Part shown: positions 26,601 through 35,013 of the stretch, piece after piece
Layout: each line of letters begins with the position of its first letter
Numbering within the stretch: the first letter of the stretch is position 1
Source of the DNA: MGIIb-P sp963934015
GTDB lineage: Archaea; Thermoplasmatota; Poseidoniia; Poseidoniales; Thalassarchaeaceae
DNA length: 64,000 nt
NCBI GenBank assembly: GCA_963934015.1
Contig: CAWVWT010000002.1
Span: 62,001-126,000 of the forward strand
Direction: 5' to 3'
Translations under genes and position numbers: made by a program
Notes under the pieces: model-generated
The model's input: the letters and a program-made list of their open reading frames with translations, nothing else
Databases searched by the model: none
What the model was told of the DNA's origin: nothing

Positions 26601-28989
26601 TGGACTTTCTTATGAGTTAGCAAACAAATTTGATGGTGCAAATCCAACATCTTGGGAATCTGTAAAATTGATGGACCCACACGAAGCCCTTCGAATAAAG
26701 ATCGTCGATATGCTGGGTAGTGAAGGACCCAAAACATTGGTTGGACTTTCCGAACGGCTCCCTTTCCCAGAAGCTCAAATCGAGTCTTTACTACACGAAC
26801 TCGAAGTCCGCAATATTGTATCAATCGGCTTTTTCAAACAAACTGAGGAAGGCGAATTTATTCTTCGAATAGATGAGCACATTATCACTGGTGGTGATGA
26901 TAATATTGTCGAATACCGTGCCCTTCAAAATTTACTCTTAACAAAGTCATTCAAGCAATACCCTGATGCTTTGACAGCACTTGAAGATGGACATGTTATG
27001 TTTGCTAAGATGCAAGAACTACTCGACCGTATCGAAAATTTCAGATTTGCTGATTGGAAGGATATGAAACATGATTCAGATATCGTCATGGGGCGTTTAC
27101 TCCATTCGCGTGTGGGGTATACGACTAAAGCAATGATTCCTATGCTACTTGGTCTGCGCCCAGAACCTTGGTTTTCCGAAATGGATGAGGAATTATCCGA
27201 AAAAATCCCACCACATGTAAATGTAGAAAGAACCGAAATTGTTGGTCATTTACCACGCGGTGATGAGAATAAGTATATTCAGAGGGATGCTCGAAATTCA
27301 TTGTCGAATATGGAACGTCAAATGGTTTTCGTCAAGCAATTTGAGGAATTGATTGATCGTAAACGCTCATTGTCTCTTTTCCATCGAGTTCATGATGTCT
27401 ATGAACCAATGCCATTCACTCAGGCATTAGAGGAATTAATCAAGAGAATCGGTCCGATCAAATTACACTCATTGCGATTATTCGTCAGCCATCCGGTGGA
27501 ATTACTTGCTGAAGTCCTGCGCGACCTTGAGGATAGCAATAAAATTGTGAGAGTTACAGCTCTACAACCGGACCCAACTGACTTCTTCTGTGTGCCCTCA
27601 GATGCAGCCTCCCTAGAACGGTCACATCGAGAAGATCGAAAGTTACGCATATTGTCTCAATCAGATCCGTTCTGCTCACGTTTTATTCAAGAAGTACGCT
27701 ATGTTCTCAAACAAGGTTGGTATTATCCAATTTTCAAGGGCGTTGATCCCGTCGGCCGCATCTTGATGTTCAAAGTAAATGACTATCTAGAAATCAAGGA
27801 CATCCACATCCCACATGCCTACCTTGATGAATTTTCTGAAATATTTGAGACACTTCTTGACAACTACAAAGATACCCTTGTTGACGTATCTGTTTTACAT
27901 GCATTCAATGGAGAACCAATCCATGATTGCGATGAAAACATTCAGGCGATCGTTGAAAAACTAGGTTTCCGTACGATGGGGGATAACCTTCGATACATCC
28001 GTGGTGGTGTTGTTGATCCACGCCCGCGTTCACTCGCCCTTCGTGCACTATTCCACCATCATCGGCTGCATCAAGATACCCGTTTAGAAAACGAAACAAT
28101 AGCAGTTTCCCATATCCCAGAAATTCGTGACGATTTTGCCCTTCGAGGGCGTTGCGAGATGTTCCGCGTCGATTTGAAATCGATGGCTGCTAGTCAACAA
28201 TTGCACCAGGGCACCAATCTTCGGAATCATCAAGTTTGGGCACCTTACAAGCACTTTCAACGACTTCTACGTATGCGAGGTGTTGCACCTGATGAAGATT
28301 TACTGGATATCCTTGAGTTCTTCTCTGGACACTCAGACGCTAAAGTTTTCATGGACCGTTATGCAATGAAACGAGCGGAATTCAGGAAATTGGTTCAACC
28401 ACTAATCCGCTCAGGGCACGTGGTTCAGGATTACCGAGGCGGATTTAAAACTGTAAAGCGACTTGAAGGTAAAGAGACATGGGAAATCAAGCGGGATTAC
28501 CTTAGAGAAATGGTCGCTGAATATCCAGTTATCACGTTAAAACAATTTGAGAAATTAGCAGGAAGTCCGTTCAAACCCGAGCAATTGTCGAGTGTACTGC
28601 ATGAATTTGAAGAGGAAGGTCTTCTAATCAAGGGCTTCCTCATCGATGATTTACATGAGGTTTGCTGGGGGCGGCAAGAACTGCTAGAAGATGCTGATAA
28701 ATTACCTCCAATGCGTGATTTTGTCCTTCCGCCTTCAGATCCACTTCTGCCCTATTTCCAATCACTGCTTAGAGAGAGATTTGGTTACGGGAGTGCATAC
28801 ATGGTGTTTTGGAATGAAGAGCCAATTGCGGCTTTCAAGGCCAATACGAGAAATGATGTAATTGACGTAACTGATTTCGTTGGTGATTCCGAGAAGGAAA
28901 AAGAAGCATTACGGGTAATGAAAGAGTTTGCATGGGAACACAATATGCCACTCAAGGGCAAGGTTCTAGAGCGCTTGAAGTCAAGATGA
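23653..28989 (+). CDS. lhr: Very long Lhr-type superfamily 2 DNA helicase
   Basis: 1778 residues. The N-terminal 850 or so form an Lhr core: Q-motif-like F-T-D-P-Q-K, Walker A S-P-T-G-S-G-K-T (residues 56-63), motif II D-E-M-H (179-182) instead of the commoner D-E-V-H, S-A-T motif III, and the motif VI block Q-R-I-G-R-A-G. A winged-helix and Lhr-specific barrel follow. Known archaeal Lhr proteins are often about 850-950 residues; this one carries some 900 more. The last 400 residues (K-H-F-Q-R-L-L-R-M-R-G onward, with V-L-P-P-S-D-P-L-L-P near 1692) resemble the tandem winged-helix AlkZ-like tail of long bacterial Lhr. Roles of the family are in DNA repair and ATP-dependent 3'-5' unwinding. 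Single gene with its own promoter. Confidence 0.92.
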   Translation: MADTVYLESYEETEVLLSKLSQPVRDWFKDKFPDFTDPQKMAIPSIIDGEHLLLCSPTGSGKTLTAFLTIIDKLIRLAMDGNLEKQVYCVYISPIKALANDIQRNLIGPLTEIKERYLPGRTQEIKIGLRTGDTPQSERQKMLRKPPHILITTPESLGLALASKKFRPLMQDLKWLIIDEMHSLVPTKRGTHLALTMALLDTLIANPVQRLGISATMEPLGEVAQFLVPVKAEDRESESHTPLPKFDDEVSSRVHIAKVSEVRELDLDIILPHPKFSEVPVKQLLEHNVDIIKDLVEAHTTTLVFANTRQMTETITQKLRVLGVAGVEGHHGSMDKQIRLEVERKLKRGELRCCVSSSSLEMGIDIGSVDLVIQLGSPGSIATALQRIGRAGHHVGGIPRARFLPTSSHDLLELVALQGAIMSGEMDLLRFPKNCFDVLAQFVIGLTICGEIDMDEAFSIITSAYPYRTLSYDDYIEVLSLLEDERRVWVDWEQNIIGKRGYAQMIYYTNIGTIAPDNNYLVFSADGSMIGQLSSSFVQNIRPGDVFLLGGSTYRVHQIQASRVSVTSVTGYRPTVPSWSGEAKSRTRELSLAVLKLLNVTVTTIRRGRDPRLLLSGAYGLSQPVAESLARFLEEHTIDSIQVPSPDKILIEQIVNSSVPTYIITTCRGRAFNMALGYFMAGLCDLKNIHVVEMSFDENSFLFKTGQEIDTNEIYPMFKDNQRDSVLQRYLLDSQLFAKRFREVSGRSMIVPRRIGAEEVSPKQFQQKSEKVFREHRQHADSLLIREAQNEIFHTDLDMEELENFVNRMEDEGVRIVHSRVTLPSVLGMNLYMAAFEDLLSMRTRAYLVKDIDPEILRRLLGGRSRATDLDDDALNLYFQAKAKIPEDADGLLRLMEKGGGLHPDLKNPLYEDKLRDIQHETIHKWVVELAESGSITKLRATGSTEVDEKWFSMRMAEVHGTLGVLATKGADGMDDLRELYTGGLSYELANKFDGANPTSWESVKLMDPHEALRIKIVDMLGSEGPKTLVGLSERLPFPEAQIESLLHELEVRNIVSIGFFKQTEEGEFILRIDEHIITGGDDNIVEYRALQNLLLTKSFKQYPDALTALEDGHVMFAKMQELLDRIENFRFADWKDMKHDSDIVMGRLLHSRVGYTTKAMIPMLLGLRPEPWFSEMDEELSEKIPPHVNVERTEIVGHLPRGDENKYIQRDARNSLSNMERQMVFVKQFEELIDRKRSLSLFHRVHDVYEPMPFTQALEELIKRIGPIKLHSLRLFVSHPVELLAEVLRDLEDSNKIVRVTALQPDPTDFFCVPSDAASLERSHREDRKLRILSQSDPFCSRFIQEVRYVLKQGWYYPIFKGVDPVGRILMFKVNDYLEIKDIHIPHAYLDEFSEIFETLLDNYKDTLVDVSVLHAFNGEPIHDCDENIQAIVEKLGFRTMGDNLRYIRGGVVDPRPRSLALRALFHHHRLHQDTRLENETIAVSHIPEIRDDFALRGRCEMFRVDLKSMAASQQLHQGTNLRNHQVWAPYKHFQRLLRMRGVAPDEDLLDILEFFSGHSDAKVFMDRYAMKRAEFRKLVQPLIRSGHVVQDYRGGFKTVKRLEGKETWEIKRDYLREMVAEYPVITLKQFEKLAGSPFKPEQLSSVLHEFEEEGLLIKGFLIDDLHEVCWGRQELLEDADKLPPMRDFVLPPSDPLLPYFQSLLRERFGYGSAYMVFWNEEPIAAFKANTRNDVIDVTDFVGDSEKEKEALRVMKEFAWEHNMPLKGKVLERLKSR

Positions 28990-29967
28990 ATTCTTGTTCA
29001 GCCCGGCTCCGAACAATCGGAAAAATGGATCTAATACAGAGATTACATGTGCGTGTAATTTAGGCAATAAATCGAATAATACCAGTGCCATCAAGAACAT
29101 CGCTCCTAAACTGAGAACCTTTGCCGCGTATGCATGGCCGAAGTCGAAGATATTCAGCCCATTAAGGCTCCAATTTGAATTATACTCCACGTGCATCCAA
29201 ATGATTCCTGCATTGCGGAATACATTGAGGATGTGAATCAGTGGTATTGTAATCAATAGTGCCCGTGCTCTACGCTTCCAAGGTGAATTATGTACTGCAA
29301 CAATCGCTCCTACGAAGACAATCATTGACTGTAGGGCACTGCATCCCAACACAAATCCAATATTCACTTCCGTTCCATCTGCATGAACCATCGGGACAAA
29401 AAAACCACCTTCACCTAAGGTATCTGTGAGCAACCACCTGTTACCATTCCAATTGGTCCATGTCTCGGAAGTAGTTCCCAGATCCACCATCATCTGACCA
29501 AGCTGAATATCACCTGCCCCAGTCCACTGTAAGAATAATGATGTATTCCAAGCAGTAAACCAAACAATTCCCGCATTTAGCAGGGGGATATGTTGAATGG
29601 CAAGATATGGCATTGCAGACCAGAATACTGCACCTCGCAACCACGCAACAGACTCAACGTTTCGTCCTTCACGAATCAGTATCACTTCCCAACCTCCATA
29701 GGCGATACAAACCGGGAGGGCTGCAATCGACATGAAAATTAGAACCGGGTCAGATATTTCGAAATAATGTTCGGCTCCAAGATAAAAATATACTCCAACA
29801 CAAACCCAACCGAGTGGCGACATCCATCGGGCTTTCGGTTTGCGCGAATGAAATGCAGTGCCGAGAAAAATCAGGCCGATAGTCACAATGGCAAGGTTTG
29901 TTTGCCCCAAATCCAAACCGAATAGGGCACCCATTGAGGTTACACCAGAAGCGACAATGTCCTCCAT
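28981..29967 (-). CDS. Archaeosortase / exosortase family transpeptidase
   Basis: 328 residues from ATG 29967 (an upstream TTG at 29988 is possible). About eight to nine hydrophobic helices. The exosortase catalytic set is present in the correct order: Cys209 in G-C-S-A-L-Q-S, Arg251 in N-V-F-R-N-A-G and His278 in F-G-H-A-Y-A. Such enzymes cut a C-terminal sorting signal (for example PGF-CTERM in archaeosortase A) and attach the protein to lipid. No gene in this window ends with a recognisable short PGF-type sorting tail, so the substrates are elsewhere. The 3' end overlaps the lhr stop by nine bases, tail to tail. It is divergent from the heptose genes. Confidence 0.85.
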   Translation of the reverse strand: MEDIVASGVTSMGALFGLDLGQTNLAIVTIGLIFLGTAFHSRKPKARWMSPLGWVCVGVYFYLGAEHYFEISDPVLIFMSIAALPVCIAYGGWEVILIREGRNVESVAWLRGAVFWSAMPYLAIQHIPLLNAGIVWFTAWNTSLFLQWTGAGDIQLGQMMVDLGTTSETWTNWNGNRWLLTDTLGEGGFFVPMVHADGTEVNIGFVLGCSALQSMIVFVGAIVAVHNSPWKRRARALLITIPLIHILNVFRNAGIIWMHVEYNSNWSLNGLNIFDFGHAYAAKVLSLGAMFLMALVLFDLLPKLHAHVISVLDPFFRLFGAGLNKNSS

Positions 29968-30026
29968 GTGGGCTTCACAGGTCGGCAAGTCACATATAGG
30001 CTCGCTACGACGCCGTGTTGAGTCGC

Positions 30027-30617
30027 ATGTCCGGAGACACCTTTGATTTCAGTGAGTTTATGGACGGCTATATCGCCGACCTATCACGTGCACTCAGCGC
30101 TCTCTCTCGCGAATCAGTTGGTCAACTCTACACTGAAATGCTTCAGGTTATGGATAATGGTGGAAAAGTCCACTTCATCGGAAATGGCGGTTCGGCAGCG
30201 ACACCTAGCCACAGTGCTGGAGACTGGAGCAAGGAGTTGGGGTTGCCTACGATTGCACACACTGACAATATCGCGGCCCTAACTGCTTGGGCGAATGATA
30301 CATCTTACGCCAACATATTTGCTGGGCAATTACAAACTTGGCTATCACCTATTGATTTGGTAGTAGGCTACTCCGGTAGTGGCAATTCATCGAATGTATT
30401 GAATGGAATCGCTTACGCAATGGAACAAAGTGCTCGAACGGTGGGGATTACTGGAAACTACAAGTCTGGAAATGGTGGTGCGCTTGCAGAAATGGTCGAT
30501 GTAGCAATTGTTTGTGACACCACATCAATGGAGAGGATCGAAGACCTACAACTCATTATCAATCACATCGTAAAAGAGGCAGTGAAGGCCAGCCGTGGTT
30601 TGCCGAGTCACTCATGA
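30027..30617 (+). CDS. gmhA: Sedoheptulose-7-phosphate isomerase GmhA-like (SIS domain)
   Basis: 196 residues from ATG 30027. A single SIS domain with F-I-G-N-G-G-S-A-A near residue 45, G-Y-S-G-S-G-N-S-S near residue 112 and a late I-E-D-L-Q-L-I-I-N-H-I, matching phosphoheptose isomerases, which turn sedoheptulose 7-phosphate into D-glycero-D-manno-heptose 7-phosphate. The final H/Q positions differ a little from bacterial GmhA, so a related sugar-phosphate isomerase is possible. A heptose bisphosphatase gene follows nine bases downstream, which supports the assignment. Confidence 0.85.
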   Translation: MSGDTFDFSEFMDGYIADLSRALSALSRESVGQLYTEMLQVMDNGGKVHFIGNGGSAATPSHSAGDWSKELGLPTIAHTDNIAALTAWANDTSYANIFAGQLQTWLSPIDLVVGYSGSGNSSNVLNGIAYAMEQSARTVGITGNYKSGNGGALAEMVDVAIVCDTTSMERIEDLQLIINHIVKEAVKASRGLPSHS

Positions 30618-30626
30618 GGAGTAGAA

Positions 30627-31256
30627 ATGGACCTCCCACGAAGACACCTTGCCGAAATTGACGCTCCTGTTGAGCCACTCGATGATTGGGATGGTTCAAT
30701 TGCCTATTTAGATCGCGATGGAGTCATCAATATTGGGCGTGAAGATTATGTCAAAAATGTTGCTGAAGTAATTATGTTGGAAGGCGCTGGACACGCGATT
30801 GCTGCTTTGCGCAGCGCAGGCTTTCGAATTGTGATTGTCACCAATCAATCCCCAGTCAATAGGGGGGTGTTTTCACACGATGATTTGGCAGATATGAATC
30901 AGTATATCTTGGATGGTCTATTAGAAGAAAATAGCGATGCGCATGTCGATTTAGTACTGTACTCACCATATGCGCCTTGGGAATGCAGCCCGGTCCGGAA
31001 ACCTGGACCTGGAATGCTCCAGGTCGGGCGTCAATTGTTGAGTAATTTACCACTTGAGGTGACTACAGATTCTACTTTATTGAGTTGTAAATTTGATGAA
31101 GGGAGATCATTCATGGCGGGAGATCGTAACGCCGATATGGGTGCCGCCCTACAGCATGGTGTCCGCGGATTCAGAGTTGACGCAAGTGTCGGAATTACAG
31201 GTATCATAAACCGGCTATTAGATGATAACGACGCAGGTGATGCTTTGGAAATATGA
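30627..31256 (+). CDS. gmhB: D-glycero-D-manno-heptose 1,7-bisphosphate phosphatase GmhB-like (HAD)
   Basis: 209 residues. HAD-IIIA phosphatase: nucleophile motif Y-L-D-R-D-G-V-I near residue 27, motif 2 I-V-T-N-Q-S, and the late M-A-G-D-R-N-A-D-M motif. The middle C-x-C-like zinc loop of bacterial GmhB is only partly kept (P-W-E-C-S-P-V-R-K-P). It probably removes the C7 phosphate of a heptose bisphosphate before nucleotide activation. Histidinol-phosphate phosphatase is the main alternative in this family, but the neighbour gmhA argues for heptose. Its last four bases (ATGA) overlap the tiaS start. Confidence 0.82.
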   Translation: MDLPRRHLAEIDAPVEPLDDWDGSIAYLDRDGVINIGREDYVKNVAEVIMLEGAGHAIAALRSAGFRIVIVTNQSPVNRGVFSHDDLADMNQYILDGLLEENSDAHVDLVLYSPYAPWECSPVRKPGPGMLQVGRQLLSNLPLEVTTDSTLLSCKFDEGRSFMAGDRNADMGAALQHGVRGFRVDASVGITGIINRLLDDNDAGDALEI

Positions 31257-32455
31257 TCGTCGGGGATTCCCCGACATATTGGATTGGCCTAGATGATACC
31301 GATGAACGGGAATTCGGTTGCACTACGCATGATTTTAACGATTTATTGAATCATTTGACTTCGAACGGGTATACTATTGAAGACCCGCGTCTTGTTAGAT
31401 TATGGCCATTCGCACCTAGGAGGACAAGAGGTAATGCTGCATTGGCAGCCTCCATATCAACGCGAGACAGATCATCCTTAGTAGAGTCTTTAGATGATTG
31501 GTTCACCACAAGATTTTCGTCACTTCAACCTGGAACTGACACCCATTCTGCCCAACCTGTACTTATTCTATCATCAAAAAAATTGCCTGAATCCATTTAT
31601 TGGAATACCGTAAGGAAATATGTCGAACTTGAAGACAGAGTTTCGGAATTGGTATCATACCCTCATCATATTTGGTCGACACCAGCTGGGATGGGTGGTT
31701 TGATCGGGGCCAGCGCCGCAATAGCGTGGCAAGGCGAAAATGATTTCACCTGGGAATGCACAGCATGGCGGAATGGCACAGGGCAACGACAAATTCCGGT
31801 GAATCTCGTTAAGGAAATGTCACAACAATTTCCGAGTACATTTTTGAATCGAGACCCGACTGCTGGACGTAGCCTTATTGCCCCGCGTACCCCTTGCCCA
31901 GTTCTGTACGGCATCCGGGGCGAATCTAAACAAGATGTCTTGGACGCTCACATATATCTACAGAAAAATGGTGCAGAGGTTTCAGTTGACCATCGAGTCC
32001 ATCGGAGCAACCAGGCCACTGATGATCATTTACAAGACTCAGTAATCGGGATGGTCAAAAATATCCGTGTGATGCAAGGGGGTCATGTTGAAATTGATAC
32101 AGGGCAAAAACTACTGGCTTTTTCTCAAGGTGGGGACATTAACAAATTATCACAAGAACTCATTGAAGGCGACAAAATTCAGTGGCTTGGATTGGAACAT
32201 AATGATGGCTCATTTCACCTTGAGCGCATCCGATTGGTTGATGGCCAGCGGAATCGTACCCGACCAATTTGTAGTTGTGGACGACGTTACAAATCACAGG
32301 GGAAAAATCAGTCACTAAAATGTCCGAATTGCGGGTCTAAACATGCAGATTTTTGGTGTACTGATAACGTGGATAGTGATTGGAAAGAACCCCCGGCGTC
32401 GCACCGCAGGCATTTGGCCAAACCATTGTCACGGATAGGTAAGTCTGAAATCTAA
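31253..32455 (+). CDS. tiaS: tRNA(Ile2) 2-agmatinylcytidine synthetase TiaS
   Basis: 400 residues. N-terminal W-I-G-L-D-D-T-D with F-G-C-T-T-H, the ATP-binding TCKD signature of TiaS; a central ferredoxin-like region; an OB-fold near 320-360; and a C-terminal zinc ribbon C-S-C-G...C-P-N-C-G. The enzyme attaches agmatine to C34 of tRNA-Ile(CAU) so that it reads AUA, an archaea-only modification. It overlaps gmhB by four bases and is followed 17 bases later by a small membrane protein gene. The link with heptose genes is probably only operon convenience. Confidence 0.93.
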   Translation: MIVGDSPTYWIGLDDTDEREFGCTTHDFNDLLNHLTSNGYTIEDPRLVRLWPFAPRRTRGNAALAASISTRDRSSLVESLDDWFTTRFSSLQPGTDTHSAQPVLILSSKKLPESIYWNTVRKYVELEDRVSELVSYPHHIWSTPAGMGGLIGASAAIAWQGENDFTWECTAWRNGTGQRQIPVNLVKEMSQQFPSTFLNRDPTAGRSLIAPRTPCPVLYGIRGESKQDVLDAHIYLQKNGAEVSVDHRVHRSNQATDDHLQDSVIGMVKNIRVMQGGHVEIDTGQKLLAFSQGGDINKLSQELIEGDKIQWLGLEHNDGSFHLERIRLVDGQRNRTRPICSCGRRYKSQGKNQSLKCPNCGSKHADFWCTDNVDSDWKEPPASHRRHLAKPLSRIGKSEI

Positions 32456-32472
32456 GGTGCCATCCACCGGCC

Positions 32473-32724
32473 ATGGAGACCACCGAGATTGGCGCTTATG
32501 CCATGATAGCTTTGACAATTGGATTATTATTTTTTATCTGGCGTATGCGAATGCGAAATATCGCAAACAATCAGGATGATCCAACCATAGCGGGACAAGA
32601 TGTATTGGATGGAGCTGCGATTAATCCCGAACAATTTGAAGAACCAGATGATGACGCGCTGGATGAGATGCAGGATTTACTCGAAAAGGCAGCCGAGTCA
32701 CAGGGTCTCACTTACGAGGAGTGA
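32473..32724 (+). CDS. Small single-span membrane protein
   Basis: 83 residues: one N-terminal helix (A-Y-A-M-I-A-L-T-I-G-L-L-F-F-I-W) followed by basic R-M-R-M-R and an acidic, soluble C-terminal half. No family recognised. It starts 17 bases after tiaS, on the same strand. Its 3' end overlaps the convergent gene at 32708 by 17 bases. Confidence 0.65.
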   Translation: METTEIGAYAMIALTIGLLFFIWRMRMRNIANNQDDPTIAGQDVLDGAAINPEQFEEPDDDALDEMQDLLEKAAESQGLTYEE

Positions 32725-33277
32725 ATCCCGCATCGGATAGGGTGAATTGTGTCACATTACCATCTATGTGTAATTCACGTATCATCGAATCGATTGAGCT
32801 TCGATGGAGGAACCACGTTTCACATTCGGACAAATCCCCACGTGATTTCCATCCCGAACCACCTGCATCTTCATAGGCGGATGAAATAGCAAGCAACCCA
32901 ACATCTGACGACTTGCACTGATTGATTAGGTTGCGCATCGCTTTGAGAAGTGTTGAACTCACCCTACCCGTTTTTGCAGTCCAATCATCTACAACAACGA
33001 GTTTGATATTTTGCAGAGCCTGTAACAAACCAATTGCGCTTTTAATACCTATTTCGGTATTTTCACCAACAGCACTCAAGTGAAGTTTTGACACTGCACT
33101 CGGGGAAACATCAGCGAAAATTTGGGAAAATCGAACACTATCTGGAATCTTATCACAAATCCACACGATATGGTTGCCAGTGGCGAGTATTTCCCGTGCA
33201 TACTGTAAACCACATGTTGTTCCACCACAACCACCTGCGACCGATAGATGAATACAACCAGAAATAGGTGGCAGCAT
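32708..33277 (-). CDS. RecA/RadB-fold protein with degenerate P-loop
   Basis: 189 residues. The pattern is that of a small RecA-superfamily ATPase: an N-terminal strand-loop-helix at residues 10-25 (V-A-G-G-C-G-G-T-T-C-G), a Walker B strand L-V-V-V-D-D-W near residue 96, and a later L-L-A-I-S-S. The P-loop lysine is missing: the position expected for Lys holds Thr. It may be a RadB-like or KaiC-like paralogue that binds nucleotide poorly or not at all. RadB is the nearest archaeal guess, not a firm identification. Divergent from the small gene at 33354. Confidence 0.6.
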   Translation of the reverse strand: MLPPISGCIHLSVAGGCGGTTCGLQYAREILATGNHIVWICDKIPDSVRFSQIFADVSPSAVSKLHLSAVGENTEIGIKSAIGLLQALQNIKLVVVDDWTAKTGRVSSTLLKAMRNLINQCKSSDVGLLAISSAYEDAGGSGWKSRGDLSECETWFLHRSSIDSMIRELHIDGNVTQFTLSDAGFTPRK

Positions 33278-33353
33278 GACCGGTCGTTACGGCCGCGGTA
33301 CATGAGGAGTGTGGCTACGCAATGGATATACGGCTGACCACATGTGGAGATTC

Positions 33354-33602
33354 ATGGCCAAAGATGCGATCCTCGACCCGGGATTCAATCTCGACAACTT
33401 GGAACGAATCCCTCGAAGGGACCCTCCTTACTACGATGAGCAGGATGAGGACGTCGGCCTCATCACTGGAATGACAAGGAGTGGTGGCATTTTCCGTGTG
33501 GCATTCCTTGATACAAACCAGTTTGGACCGCACGCCATGATTGTGATGCTTTTTGGATTTGCTGCTATCACCGGCGGCATTCTTTTTGCCCTATCACTCT
33601 AA
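33354..33602 (+). CDS. Small protein with one C-terminal membrane helix
   Basis: 82 residues from ATG 33354, which has GGAG four bases upstream; GTG 33309 would add fifteen residues. The soluble part is acidic with P-Y-Y-D-E-Q-D-E-D; the C-terminus is one hydrophobic helix A-M-I-V-M-L-F-G-F-A-A-I-T-G-G-I. The last bases abut the convergent purB stop (four-base gap). No family recognised. Confidence 0.6.
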   Translation: MAKDAILDPGFNLDNLERIPRRDPPYYDEQDEDVGLITGMTRSGGIFRVAFLDTNQFGPHAMIVMLFGFAAITGGILFALSL

Positions 33603-33605
33603 TAA

Positions 33606-34952
33606 TCAGAGTTGAGAACGAGCAGCTGCTACCGCTTCATCGACCAATTCTAATGATACACCGATGTGATTTGCTGGATCAAACATTGCGTCGAGTTGTA
33701 AACTGTCAAAGCGTTGGGTGATTGCTGCAATATTTCCACAAACATCGCGGAGATGACTACCCTCGGAAATACAGGTCATGCTTGCATTGCGGAGAATTTC
33801 ATGCGCCTCATCTCTTGGAATTCCAGCGTCGACAAGTTCTATCATCACTTTCTCGGCCATTACAAGCCCATTCTGTCGATCAATATTCAAGCGCATGTTA
33901 TCGACATCAACTACACATTTTGCCATGACACGGTTGCATTTTGCCATGATGTCATCGAGCAAAATTGCTGAATGTGAAAGGGTGAATCTCTCAGCACTAC
34001 TATTGGCCAAATCACGCTCGTGCCAAAGCAATGCATTTTCGTATGACGGGATGATGAAGGAGCGAACAATTCTAGCCAACCCACATGCATTCTCAGCAGT
34101 GATTGGATTTCGCTTGTGCGCCATTGTGCTACTTCCAACTTGCTTTTCTGCATCGAACCACTCGCCTACTTCGGCAATTTCGCTGCGTTGAAGGTTACGG
34201 ATTTCTTGCAATAATTTCTCGACACTGGTAGCAACATTTGCCATCCAAGATACCCATTCGATGTACCGGTCACGGCCGACTACTTGTGTAGTAACCAATG
34301 GCACACTGAGATCTAGGTGGGTCAGAATCAATCGCTGTAACTCACGTGCATCGGTTCCTTGTGCCGCACCGGTGCCCACGGCGCCGAGGAATTTACCGAC
34401 ACAAATCCTTTCAGTAATTTCGTCAAGTCTGACATGATGGCGTCGAAACTCATCAACAAATACAGCGATTTTCAATCCAAATGTAATCGGGACTGCAGCC
34501 TGGCCATGGGTTCTCCCCAGCATGACGGTAGCACGCTCGCGTTCGGCTAAATCTGCAAGAGTTGAGATCAGTGTTTCCAGCATTTCCCGATGAATTTCCA
34601 CACTATTCTTGATTTGCAGCCCTACAGCGGTATCGACAATATCATTGCTTGTTGCACCGAGGTGGATACACCAACCCGCTTCCCCAGCAGCTTCTGCCAT
34701 AGCTTTGGTTAGTGCCATGATGTCATGACGGGTTTCCCGCTCGATTTCATCGACTCTATCTGCAGTTACCGATACAGGGTTGGAGATGGCAGCCACCGCC
34801 GCATAATGTTCATCGGATACGCGGCCGAGTTGATTGTGGGCCCAAATTAGTGCCCTTTCGACTTCAAGTTGCCTCGCATGCCGCCCTTCTTGACTCCATA
34901 CCAACTTGATTGGCTCACGCCCATATCGATAATCTAGCGGACTTACTGGCAT
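33606..34952 (-). CDS. purB: Adenylosuccinate lyase
   Basis: 448 residues, normal length. The fumarase/aspartase superfamily signature G-S-S-T-M-A-H-K-R-N-P lies near residue 270, with the catalytic-histidine segment G-R-T-H-G-Q-A-A-V-P near residue 150 and H-L-G-A-T-S-N-D near residue 97. It splits adenylosuccinate to AMP in purine synthesis and also SAICAR. It lies 61 bases after the Dph6-like gene on the same strand. Argininosuccinate lyase is excluded by the N-terminal and signature details. Confidence 0.96.
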   Translation of the reverse strand: MPVSPLDYRYGREPIKLVWSQEGRHARQLEVERALIWAHNQLGRVSDEHYAAVAAISNPVSVTADRVDEIERETRHDIMALTKAMAEAAGEAGWCIHLGATSNDIVDTAVGLQIKNSVEIHREMLETLISTLADLAERERATVMLGRTHGQAAVPITFGLKIAVFVDEFRRHHVRLDEITERICVGKFLGAVGTGAAQGTDARELQRLILTHLDLSVPLVTTQVVGRDRYIEWVSWMANVATSVEKLLQEIRNLQRSEIAEVGEWFDAEKQVGSSTMAHKRNPITAENACGLARIVRSFIIPSYENALLWHERDLANSSAERFTLSHSAILLDDIMAKCNRVMAKCVVDVDNMRLNIDRQNGLVMAEKVMIELVDAGIPRDEAHEILRNASMTCISEGSHLRDVCGNIAAITQRFDSLQLDAMFDPANHIGVSLELVDEAVAAARSQL

Positions 34953-35013
34953 TGAACCACCCAGTTGTGGGGCACATGGCGTCGGTTTTGAGGATGTCGC
35001 ATTGCGCCACCCA

